Source of the DNA: Phialocephala subalpina
Lineage: Eukaryota; Ascomycota; Leotiomycetes; Helotiales; Mollisiaceae
Length of the DNA stretch: 61,638 nucleotides
Assembly: GCA_900073065.1 (NCBI GenBank)
Contig: FJOG01000003.1
Span: forward strand, 603,480 to 665,117
Direction: 5' to 3'
Shown: in pieces, positions 21,449 through 32,210 of the stretch
Layout: each line of letters opens with the position of its first letter
How positions within the stretch are numbered: position 1 is the stretch's first letter
The notes under the pieces: model-generated
Database searches by the model: none
The model's input: only the letters and a program-made list of their open reading frames with translations
Told to the model about the DNA's origin: nothing
Made by a program: the position numbers and the translations under genes

Positions 21449-23053
21449 TTATGAACGGTGGTTTGATGACAGTTGTTCCGCCATGGAGAGTATTCTGATC
21501 CACCCTGCGTTTCCAATCAGGGTCTTGCAAAGCTACCAGTCTCGAGTCAGTATATGATCTGTTTGAATGTCCAACGCGATCTGGGGCCTTGAGTGTGGTC
21601 TCAAGGGCAGTGCAGAAGAGCTTACATTTCCTTGTTCATTGCGTTCTTGGCTGTTGACTTCGAGGTTCTTATTCATACCAAATTGCTGGTTGAACTTGTC
21701 CGTCAATGGCTGAGAGATTGTATACGGGCTGCTGCCACGGAAGTAAAGGCCATCATCTCGATCGAACATCCACGTACGCCCCCAATTAGCGATGCGGAAT
21801 ATCTCTTGTACCAGATTCTCTGGAACATTGAGCTGAGCTAATGCGTGGTATCCATCAACGAGATGGTGCAGAAAGAACGAGCTGTCCGAGTACATTCGGT
21901 CCTGGGGTTTGGGGATCGAACGGTCGAAAAGAGGGCCATTTGGGTTCATGGCTGCTTTTGCAAAGCCGATTGCATTGTTCAAGTGCTCCTGGTTCTTTGT
22001 GATCCCATAGAGAAGTGCAAAGCCGTGGATCGCAAAGCCTGTGTCCGGAACATCGAAGTCAGTATTGCATCTTTGCTAGTTTTGCCGGTCGGGGGGCGAG
22101 GAGGATGTCCCACGAGTTTCGGAACATTCAAAACTCGCGTGACGATGTCAGAACGCATCTGATACTTGTTCTCTTACCTGTATTGTATGTCCATTTCATC
22201 TTGTTGATGTTGCGGTTTCCATTTTCATCCATCACATAGCTGTCCCAGATCAGACCGTCTTCGGGGTCCCTCAGATTTGTGACTAGCCACTGCAAAGCCC
22301 GCTCTGCAAACTTAAGAAGTCCATCGTCCCGCTGAATATTGTAAATCCGGAGTGCCGCCACCGCCGCAGGCCCTGTCGAGCAAGCATTCCGGCAATTTTG
22401 GTTGTTCGTATGCCATGGTACTCCGCCATCCTTTTCTGCAGCGGGCATAATGAGGTTTGTCAGGATAGCTTTTGCTTGTTTCAGGTGTTTCAGGTCATTG
22501 GTAGCTTCGAACATGCTGATTAGCGCTTGGGCGGCATGTCCATTGTCGTCGTAGTAAATGTCCTCGTTCCCCGGGAACATTTTCCACGCGCAAAATCCGC
22601 TCCGCTCCGGATTCCAATACGCTTGGAGGGCGGAGAGGGATTTGTCCACTGCCGCCTTGTCAATGCTAGATAAGGCTTCGGCAGCTGCTTGTACCATGCT
22701 ATCATCTCATTAGTACAGTTAGTCGTGCATGATTTTCCCGAAATCTCGGGACATTAAGCTCTTGTACACGTGCACGACCAGGATCAATGTCAGAATAGAA
22801 TTAAGGCTTACATTATCACGGGCCAAACGACATATCCAAAGTGGTCGTTGTCTCCTAGGGTACTTTCAGACTTCGCTCGTGCTTGAAATTGTCCGTTTTG
22901 AGAAGAATAAAAATAGTTGAATGTCCATCTAGCAAGATCACTAGCCGTGTGATTAGGACCCGGTTTGCTTGCAAGTGGTGGAGCGTTTCCTTGCAGAATG
23001 GCTTGTGTGTGAGCAGTGCCTTTCTGGCGTAGGTCCTTGATAAACTTCTTCAT
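21449..23053 (-). CDS. GH76 family protein (alpha-1,6-mannanase-like)
   Basis: Glycoside hydrolase family 76, six-hairpin (alpha/alpha)6 fold. Characterised members hydrolyse alpha-1,6-mannan or act in cell-wall assembly (DFG5/DCW1). Exons 23053-22812, 22698-22178, 22038-21626 and 21532-21449 join in frame to 419 residues. The catalytic pair is IYYDDNG (Asp131-Asp132). Other motifs are WHTNNQNCRNACSTGPAAVAALR (about 192-214), DPEDGLIWDSYV and KMKWTYNTG, all typical of GH76. Unusually there is no signal peptide and no GPI signal in this model. Either an upstream exon is missed or the protein is intracellular. The last exon (28 codons, TAG acceptor) is the least certain part, because another frame downstream also looks coding-like. 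Confidence 0.8.
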
Positions 23054-23861
23054 AATGACAATGTCCCAGTTTGTGTAGAGCAACGATTTTGAATTCTAGT
23101 TGGGTTGAAATGTTGAAGTGAAGTTGAAGTGTATCAGCATGCGAAAGCGTCATGGGTGTGATTTTATTCTCGATGGTGTGGATCAATCACTCTCGATGTG
23201 GCAGAATAAGCGATACATCTCCATTCCTCGATGTAGTGGTACTTTTGGCAGAATATAATTCGGCGACAGGAGGTCGACTAGGATTTGATGAAAGTATAAG
23301 CACGCTCGACTTGAATCCCTTGCTCTCCATTACTGCAATTTAGATCCCGATGAATATACCTGACCCTCTATACTTTGAGATCACGTTTTTGAGTTCTTGC
23401 CTGAGGTATGAATCTTACAACCAGGCTGTCACGCGCAGCTGCAAAGAAAGGGACTAGGTCCAATCGGCACAAGATTTGCTCGTACCGCCTATTAGCGGCC
23501 GACGCCATTCGCCATCAGTTGACTCATCCCGGTCAAGCCTTCTCCCACCTATCGCAACTTCTCTTCTTCTCCCTTCCTCTCCATATTTTCAGACGATGTA
23601 TATATCGTCAAAAGACAATTGAGTCCTGATTTTCTAGGTATGCTCGAAGGCAAAAGTTTGAATCTCTCTCTGACCAATAATTACAGGAATCAGTCCCGGT
23701 CTTCAGCTGCCAATCGGCGGAATGACTCCACTGCATGTCGGAAAATCCACTTGAGCCGTCGATCCCCTGCAACGAGAATTTTGTGTTCATTCTATCATTA
23801 TATATAGCTTCACTGGCTTCTAAATCATTTGTTCAAACAAATCCTAGGAAAATCTAAGATT
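23054..23861. other. divergent intergenic region
   Basis: Holds the promoters of the GH76 and DHA2 genes. No additional coding sequence supported. An upstream exon for the GH76 protein could lie at 23054-23190, but I could not place one. Confidence 0.35.
23799..23806 (+). promoter_or_regulatory. TATA box for the DHA2 transporter
   Basis: TATATATA lies about 56-63 bp before the ATG at 23862, consistent with a core promoter. Confidence 0.35.
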
Positions 23862-25904
23862 ATGGCCGGCGGAATGGTGAATTCGCAGGTGCCAAGCACG
23901 AGACAGAATGGCGACTCGCCTCGAGTAACGGAGCGAACATCACTCTTGTCAGCACCAGATGGAACTTCCCCCAACAATGGCAGCTTGTCTCGTGATGAAA
24001 CTGTCGTCGACGACGACGATACGGACATCGACCCCAACGAATTCGACAATCTCCTGTGCAGATCTGAATCAATTACGACGGGATTGGGAATTGAAGTAGA
24101 ATCTTACGAAACGGCCATGCTCCGTGGTCCTCGACGATACAGTACCATCAAATCAGCATCACGAGCTCCCAGTCATGTGCGATCCGTCAGGAGGAAATCC
24201 ATTGCAAGTACGACCGGCAGTATCCAGGAGGACGGCCTCGACGACCTCGAGGGTGCTGAGAGAAAAGAGAGATCTCCTTACCTCGCAGGAGTCAGCGTCT
24301 CTCAGTTCTGGCTAATATTTGGATGCATTCTGATCACCTACTTTGTTGGCTGCTTCGATTCGACACTCATGGTCTCGAGTCATCCAGTCATTACATCCTA
24401 CTTCCAGAGTTCCAACAGTGCATCGTGGCTATCGACAGCATTCTTACTCACATCGACAGCGTTCCAGCCAATTTTCGGACGTCTGTCTGACACGATTGGG
24501 AGAAAGACTCCATATGTTGTCACCGGATTCGTCTTCTTGGTTGCAACCCTCTGGTGCGCACTGGCTCAAACCATGACGAGTTTCATCATCGCTAGAGCCT
24601 TTTGCGGACTTGGAGCTGGAGGGATGATGGCCCTGGGCTCTATCATCACAAGCGATCTCGTTCCAATTGAGATTCGAGGAGCTTACCAGTCGTACATCAA
24701 CATTATTTTCGGCATTGGATCTGCTTTGGGTGCAGCTCTTGGAGGTGCAATCTGTGATCATTTGGGGTGGAGGTGGCTCTTTGGCATTCAGGTACCGATG
24801 CTAATGTTAGTTCTATGCATCGTGTGTCTTGTCGTCCCAAGGAAGCTTGGGTTGGCACAAGGCGTGGCAAAGAAATCTCTGTTGGAAGCCATGAAGGTGT
24901 TCGATTTCAAAGGATCTTTCTTGCTCACGACGTCAATCACTTTCCTCATTCTCGGCCTGGTAAGTGCATCCCCTTCTTTCGATTACCATGCTAATGTGGG
25001 AACAGAACCTTGGCGGAAACGTCTTCCCGTGGTCTCACCCCTTCGTGATCACGTCCTTAGTAATCTTCGGGGTGTGCTTTCCCCTTTTCATCCGCGTCGA
25101 GTCGAGAGTAGACCTTCCAATCATGCCTCTCAACATCATCACTCGATATCCTCGAGCTGGTCTGATTTTTGCAAATGCTGTTGGCGCTATTATCAGCAAT
25201 GCCGTTACGTTTAACGTCCCGCTATATTTCCAAGCAGTTCTACTCGAAAGCGCGACCAGCTCTGGATTCCGTCTCATCATTCCCACCATTGCTGCTGCAA
25301 GTGTCGGGACCGCAACTGGTTTCTTAATCACTTGGACCAGACGCATGAAGTGGCTCCTCGTTCTTGGTGTCATATTCTTGATTATCGGGACTATCGCAAT
25401 GTCGTCGATGCGGAGGGGTTGGCCGGGTTGGGTTTATGTTCTTTGTCTTCTGCCATCGAACATTGGGGCGGGGTTTATGTTCCCTGCAACATTCATGGCA
25501 GTCCTCGCTGTTTCTGATCAGGCCGAGCAAGCAGTCGTGACCAGCACACTAGTTCTCTGGAGATCAATGGGTATGGTTCTTGGTGTTGCAATGAGTAGTT
25601 TGGTCTTGCAGAACACACTGTACCTATACCTAGAGCAGAACGTTTCGGGCCCGGACAAAGCGAAGGTCAGTCACCAATGCAACATCAATTATGAATCCAT
25701 ACTGACGTCTCATTCTAGGTCATCGAAGAAGTCCGGAAGTCGGTCAGGGCCATCGCAGGCCTCGAACCTCATTACCGCGAACAAGTCATCGATTCATATG
25801 CTTCATCCTTGAGAGCGACGTTCATCATGGCAGGCGTTTTGGCCGTGGTCTGTACAGCACTTACGTTACCTATTAAGCTCCCTAAACTTGGGCAACGAAA
25901 ATAA
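23862..25904 (+). CDS. DHA2-type MFS transporter, vacuolar basic-amino-acid-like
   Basis: Three exons (23862-24959, 25006-25665, 25719-25904) encode 647 residues. The hydrophilic N-terminus of about 145 residues carries ERTSLL (24-29), an acidic di-leucine signal used for vacuolar sorting, and an acidic run at about 49-59. The membrane domain follows: CFDSTLMVSSHPVITSYF (helix 1 region), motif A GRLSDTIGRKTPYV (206-219), ARAFCGLGAGGMMALGSII and a ALGAALGGAICDHLGWRWLF antiporter-type motif. It then continues through a 14-helix layout. The group is closest to yeast Vba1-3 and fission yeast Fnx1/Fnx2, which import basic amino acids into the vacuole, so a vacuolar location is a fair inference. 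Both introns are canonical and in frame. No lesions. Confidence 0.88.
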
Positions 25905-26892
25905 ACCTGGAATGGGACCCAGGATGACTTTAACGAGTTGCAATTGGAACAGGACTGAGCCAGACAGTCTACCAGGTATCTGAATTTGACATAGACCAGA
26001 TTGGAGCGCACATCGAAAAGGAGTTGGATATCGACTGTGTTCTTGATTTTAAAGCATGTCAGCGCATTAGAATATCACGCATAGCATATACCAGCGATAT
26101 ATCTCCCATTCTTATTGTTCATCTTCGCTATCCAGTCTATCGAACACGACACGTTCTTCGCAAGAATTCCGCATACACAACCACCAATCTCGATACTATC
26201 GAGGATTGTCTCTTCAAGAAAGCCAATCGAAGACCTCCATACGGGGAACGCAAAGGTGGATCCCGATTGCGAGCTTTTCCTGCACCCTGCTGTCCCGTCT
26301 TTGGCCACATTTTCCGACATCCCACCTTTGGAGGAAGCCGCAGCGGGGCGCTCCGCGATCGGGGAAGCGCCTCCTGCAGCCTCTTCTTTGCATGCATGAA
26401 CGCAGCACACTCCGGCGCTCCACTCAGAATTGATCCTGATATCAATGGGCACACCCATCTTGATGATCCACACCTCCCCATCAATGGGACCTCGAGGCGA
26501 GTATGTCACAACCCTTATCGTCGCTTCTCATAGAGCGCTGGATCAAACGGCATGTTGTCATTTCTAAAGCTCTTTTCGCAATTGCCTTGCTTGCCTAACA
26601 TGCCTTCTCCTGCCAAATATGAATCCTCTTCAAGGAGCTATCGGACATAATGATATAAGTGTTATCGCCCGAGTACCTGCCAAGACTAGTCAATTCATGG
26701 TTGTATCACGCCTTTTTTGACCACTCAATCTCATCGTCCGCAAGATGCAGGCCCACGTCCAAATGCGTCTTATGTTACTCTCCTTTCTCAAGTTGATATT
26801 TGAAAACCATCTTTGAAAGTCACACGATTTACGTTGCTTGATTTCGAGTATCCTTCGACTTGATAGCATCACCGTCTTATCACATCACCACG
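25905..26892. other. intergenic with overlapping unassigned frames
   Basis: From 26024 to 26533 nearly all frames on both strands are open (up to 169 codons on plus, 144 on minus), in a locally GC-rich stretch. None shows family motifs, signal peptide or splice structure. It may be a worn gene fragment or chance. Confidence 0.3.
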
Positions 26893-29033
26893 ATGTCTGA
26901 AGTGCGAGAATCTTTGGCAGCTGAGAGGCTCAAGACTATCCAGCAGCATCTATCTTTGACCTCATCTATCTCTGATGTAGCTGCAAACTTGAATTCAAGT
27001 TCCATCACATCTGAGAAGTACACACCTAAGGCACAGCCATATGAGCCGTTCAGGCCTGTGAAGGTTAGGAATCTATCATACCCAAGGTGTTCAAGTCTGA
27101 TTGGCCAATTGGAAATAGACAATTATCGTCGGAACTGGAATCAGCGGTGTTGCAGCTGCTGTGCTACTCTCAAAGAAAGTTCGGAATCACACTGTCAAGG
27201 TATATGAAAAGAACAGTCGTGTGGTGAGACTCCTTTCCGAATTCATCTTGACTTCTCCTGATCACCTTCCAGGGTGGAACCTGGGCGATAAACACATATC
27301 CTGGGACCAGATGTGATGTTCCGTCACATGCATACCGTACGTATTCCGTGATCTTCGACTCTCGTTCCTATAACCACTTGCTGACTGATACTCATCTAGA
27401 GTTGACATTCGCCCCCAACACCAAGTGGACCGAGTATTACCCCAAGCAAAGTGAAATCCAAGAATACTACGAGAACATAATCACCGACTACGGAATTAGA
27501 GACAAAATTAGTTTCTCCCACGAAGTCACCAAAGCAACCTGGCTCCCCTCCTCCTCTCAATGGGAAGTTCAAGTCACCAACCTCCTCACAGGAGAGACTG
27601 TCGTCGATCAAGCAGATTTCTTCGTCTCCGCCCCTGGCCGTCTGAACTCAATCCACTTCCCACCCATCCCCGGACTCTCTGACTTCAAAGGGAAACTAAT
27701 CCATACCGCAGCATGGGACCACAACTACGACTACAAAGGCAAGAAAATTGCAATTATCGGCAACGGCGCTTCTGGACAACAAATCCTCCCAAACCTCGTC
27801 AACGATGTAGCTCACATCGACCACTACGTCCGTTCCAAAGTCTGGATCTCACCCACCTTCCGCGCCGAACTCCACGAAGCAACATCCGCGGCACCAGGTG
27901 GTCCGAAATTCTCAGCTGAGCAGAAGAAAGAATGGGAACAGGATCCAGCAAGTTATCTCAAGTATCGAAAAGCTCTCGAGTCAGGGTTCCATGGTACGCT
28001 CGCTGGTTCTGTCAAAGGGAGTCTCCAGAACCAGGCACTCAGAGAATCGATCGTGAAAACGATGTTGAAGCGATTGAACGGTGACGAAGAATGGCTGGCA
28101 CGAGTCCTACCAAACTACGCACCTGGATGTAAACGCCTCACTCCCGCTCCTGGATATCTCGAATCTCTCCTTCAACCACACGTGGCATACATCCCCGACG
28201 CTATCGTCTCAGCGACTGCCACGGGCTTGGTAACAGCTGATGGAAAAACAAGGGAAGTAGACGCCATCATAGCAGCAACTGGATTCAAAGGCGGATACGT
28301 GCCTCGTTTCCCGACCATTGGGATTGATGGTGTTGATCTGCGTGGGAAGTGGGGATATGAGTCGACGCCTGGATATCCGGAAACCTATTTCGGTGTCATG
28401 GCTCCCAGCTTCCCCAATTACTTCTTCCTCCTACAAGCACAAGGAAACGGCCAAGGCGGAACTGTTCCTCTTCAGGCTGAAACAACAGCTACATATATCG
28501 CGAAAGTGATTCGAAAAATCCAAACGCAAAGTTACTCTTCACTGAACCCAACTGTCGAGGCGACGAGGGATTTCAACGCGATTGTTTCGAGTTATTTTGA
28601 GGATAAGGTCACAACCGATACCTGTAACTCTTGGTTCAAGCCTGTTAAACAACATATCATAAATTCTCCCACCAACTCAGTCGATACTACCAATCTCAGC
28701 TCTAACGCTCAAAGGGTAGCGATCGCGTGGCCGGGTACGGGGCATCATAGATTCGACATCTTGCGGGATCCGAGGTGGGAGGATTTTCATTTTGGGAGGA
28801 GGAGGGATGCTGGGGTGAATAGGTATGAGTATTTTGGGAATGGGGATACGGCGAGGGAGACGAGGTTTATTGCTGCGAAGAATAAGGGGAAGAAGGATGG
28901 TGAGGACGTGAGATGGGAAGGTGGAGGATGGCAGGAGAGTTTTGAGGATGGGGGTAAAAACGATGTCACGCCATATCTGAAAGAGGTTGGGAAGGTGGAT
29001 TTGGAATTGTTGCATGAGGTCTGGAATGAGTAG
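26893..29033 (+). CDS. Baeyer-Villiger-type flavin monooxygenase
   Basis: FAD/NADPH-dependent class B monooxygenase that inserts oxygen next to a carbonyl or oxidises N/S atoms. Four exons (26893-27063, 27119-27223, 27273-27336, 27400-29033) encode 657 residues. The FAD Rossmann motif GTGISG is at 62-67 in TIIVGTGISGVAAAVLL. GGTWAINTYPGTRCDVPSHAY (about 93-113) is the conserved GGTW...YPG-RCD block. The Baeyer-Villiger fingerprint FKGKLIHTAAW (209-219) fits FxGxxxHxxxW. The NADPH Rossmann motif is IIGNGASG (232-239). All introns are 49-63 nt and join these motifs without gaps. The C-terminal tail beyond about residue 560 is unusual in being charged. Substrate unknown. The neighbouring FMN monooxygenase and anion permease suggest a catabolic or detoxifying role. 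Confidence 0.92.
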
Positions 29034-29686
29034 GGATAGAAGAGGATTCTTTGAGGAAGGTGGTGGGGAGAGATTGAGGTTGGGGCGGAAATTGCGGGTT
29101 AGTTGAGAAGGAGGGGCAAGTGCCAGCTAGAGCTCTTTCCATCGTTTTAATGCTGCTTAAAGAATAGAAGATAAATGTTGAATCTTCCGTTTGCAAATTT
29201 CTTGATGGTTCCTTTTTTAAGTCTGAGAAGCAATCATCTCTTCGTACGTCTAATGGCCTCTTTGGAAAATCTAGTCCTGCAATTTAGTGAAAGACAGCCT
29301 GAAGTCTAGGTGTGAATCCCCTGGAATTCCCAAGCTCGTCACAAAAATACAGCGATAGCAGCTCGGAGCACACCCCATTTGACTTTCACGTTCAATTCTC
29401 ACCGCGACTATATGTATAGGTAGAAGAGGAACATTTGTCTAGTTATTTAACTGAACCGCGTCATGGGACGTCAATTTGCCGCGATTACAGAGACGGAGGG
29501 CCTAAGGTACTGTAATAGCTACACAGGACACTGGAGTTCAGGGACCGAGTCCTGAGGCTTCGGTAATCAGAACCCTGAGGTTCAGGCGGAAGCCGCTAAA
29601 ATATAGCGATTAGAGCCTGAAAGAGGTCATTCAAGATCCTGAGAGCTTGATACATTCTCTTATTAGCACTTTTTTCGATAAGCCGC
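29034..29686. other. intergenic between convergent genes
   Basis: Tail-to-tail spacer. Repeated CCTGAG/TTCAGG words at about 29535-29600 form imperfect short palindromes, possibly transcription terminators. No gene seen. Confidence 0.4.
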
Positions 29687-31399
29687 TCACTTGTGAAGTA
29701 GTTCAAACTTAAAAGCACTCCCCGGATGACTCGGTCTCAACCTCGAATCCCCCTTCGTCCTATACAAATTCTCCCTCAACGTCCCTCCTGGCACCGCATA
29801 CTCATTTTTCTCACCCAACCACCCCCTCTTCTCCAACACTGGAATCAAGAACTCAATGACATCTACCCAGGCTTGAGGAACAACAACATGTCCAACGTTA
29901 AATCCATCAACATCTGCAATTCTGATCCATCGTTCAAGTTCGTCGGCGACCGTTTCGCCGCTTCCAACTTGGAAAGGAGAAGAGCCACCGATTGCACTCC
30001 ATTCCCCTAGAGTGCGGGGAGTCCAGGAGGAGTAGCCGTCTGGGCGATTGGTAAGTACTTCACGCTGTTTTTGATTCAAGTGTTTCAGAGAAGGATGTTC
30101 AGGATTGGTGGGTAATTCTTCATCCAGTTCCCACTTCGCGAGATCGATTCCCGATATGCCACAGAACTTCGCCAGCGAACCATCCAAGATAGAGTACTGT
30201 TTGTACTCAGCTAACTTGGCTTGAGCCTCTTCATCTGTAGCAGCTAGCACCGGAGTGAAGGATATGAAGAATTTTAAGTCGAATGGATTTCGTCCTTGTG
30301 ATGCTGCTAGAGCGCGAGTTTTCTTGATTTTCTCACCGACGAAGGAGGGATTGGGGCCTCCTATGAAGATGCACTCTGCGTGTTTGGAACCAAATGCAGC
30401 TCCGGCGAGAGACATGCCAGCTTGGAATAGGAGAGGTGTACGTTGAGGGCTGGGGTCTACTTGATGCGCTGAAACGCATTTAAAGTACTTCCCACGATGC
30501 TCGATTTTCTTGACTTTGTCGGGGTCTGCGAATGTTGCTGTGATGGGGTCAAGGACCAAAGCGTCATCCGCCCAGGAGCCTTCCCACAGCTTGTAGATCA
30601 GCTGAAGGTACTCCTCTGCTATCACGTATCTCTCGTCGTGTTCTGGGAGTTCCTCTAAGCCCATGGCTCTTGCCGCACTGTCTGCCCAAGATGTCACAAC
30701 GTTCTTTCTTGAGTTAGTAATGGTCATATAAGCAGATAGTTGGAAATTACTCACCCATACGATCCGACCCTTGGTCAAGTGATCTAAGGTAGAGAAGCGT
30801 TTAGCGAGCAGAAAAGGAGGCTCGAAGGTCGTGCATGCAGTTATCCCGAACCCAAGAGTGTTCGTCACAGCTGCCATCGCTGTCACAATCTTGGAAATAT
30901 CAGCAAATAAGTATCAATTTAGTTGTAGAGGGGAAGCTTACAACGAACGGATCATATAAAGGCCATTGAGCACCAGCTTTGATTGCCGGGGCATGGCTGT
31001 CCTGGTAGATTTCATGGGAGCCAAATTATCAGCAAGGAAGAGGGCGTTGAATTTCCCTTTCTCTAGTAGCTTCGCCAGTTCGACCCAGTATTCGAGCGTG
31101 TTTTTGGTCTTGCTTTTGTCTATTGGATTTCGCCATTGGCCAACACTTCAGTTCTAGTTAGTGTGAAACGAGTGTACGTTTCATTTTGCGAACCTTGTGT
31201 GTCCAATACCGTTCATATCAAATGCATTCAGCAGGATGCGCTTCTTCTTTCCCTCTGGAGTGAAGCCATATGGTCCCAACGGAGCCTTGACGTTTTCGAT
31301 TTTTGAGGTCTTCTCAGATGTGGTGAACTTGGAGGCATGCTTTTGGTGTTTAGTCTTCTTCTTCCCGTTCGGTTTGGAGACTTTGAACGTGTTGGTCAT
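29687..31399 (-). pseudogene. FMN-dependent monooxygenase (NtaA/SnaA/DszA type), one-base frameshift
   Basis: Bacterial-luciferase-like flavin monooxygenase; relatives use FMNH2 to oxidise nitrilotriacetate, pristinamycin IIB or dibenzothiophene sulfone. Exons 31399-31194, 31145-30942, 30889-30755 and 30703-29687 have GT-AG introns of 48-52 nt, and one of 51 nt would otherwise be read through. Motifs: LLNAFDMNGIGHT, QWRNPID, NTLEYWVELAKLLEKGKFNA, FLAD, AGAQWPLYDPF, NTLGFGITACTTFEPPFLLA, RFSTLDHLTKGRIVWN. In exon 2, after FLADNL, one base is missing near 31020. The expected GSHEIYQDSHAPAI continues only in the next frame, and the exons sum to two bases over a multiple of three. The rest (about 500 residues) looks intact. 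It is either a very recent pseudogene or a sequence error in a GGG run. Confidence 0.85.
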
Positions 31400-32210
31400 T
31401 ATTAAGGTGATCCTTGGTGCTTGGTATACTGTTTCCTAAAATGAACACTTCGTGATCCCTAACGTAGCCTCAAGTTAGTGGGGTGCCAGTTCAATACCTG
31501 AGATGTGGTGGCCATCCCACTTCCGGATTGCGTCTTCAGCCTCGTCCGAGACGTCATGTTGAACAGTGGAGAACTTCTAATCCTTCAATCAAAGATGTGA
31601 ATCTTGGAAAATATTTCGCTATTTGGAATGTTATGGCACCATTTCCGAGGAGCCAATGAGCTGCATAAGTGTAATCGGTTTGCGTTCAACCCCTCTAGGA
31701 CCTAGCATATGCATATGTTCCCCACACACATCCCGATTGCTCCTTCTCCACCGCATGGTGGCTTGAAATTGCTTGAGACGGAATTATACTTTCAACGAAG
31801 TGAGTCGTTACACGAATCTCAGACATACAGCTCCCGACAGTCTACCTCGCTAATGTCAGGGGTAGCAGAAGCTGATCCCCTCCCTCGTAGAGAATTTTCT
31901 GGATTATTTTAAGACGAAGAGAATGCCAATCGAGAGGCTTACTGAATGTTCTATGCCGGAATATCTTCCGAAAAGTTGCAAATTCGCTATTTATGGCCCA
32001 TAATTGCATCATTCATAATATTGATGTTCCTGCAGCTGAAGAATGCGAGAGCCCCACGGCGCGGCCAAGTCACTTGGTGTTCACAAGTTCCAGGTTCAAG
32101 AACAACCCACGAGAAACCAATGACTCTCAAATATAGGTGTGGTACTGCCATTCGATATTTTAAGCCTCCCCTCGATATCCCAATTTCCTGATCTGACAAT
32201 TTCGTTCCCA
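31400..32210. other. divergent promoter region
   Basis: Shared upstream region of the FMN monooxygenase and the Dal5-type permease, about 810 bp. No coding sequence supported. Shared control of the two genes is plausible but not shown. Confidence 0.4.

Noticed and set aside
26024..26533. Overlapping long frames on both strands
   Set aside because: A GC-rich patch with few stop codons in any frame; no frame shows conserved motifs. Could be a worn gene fragment, but I cannot say of what.
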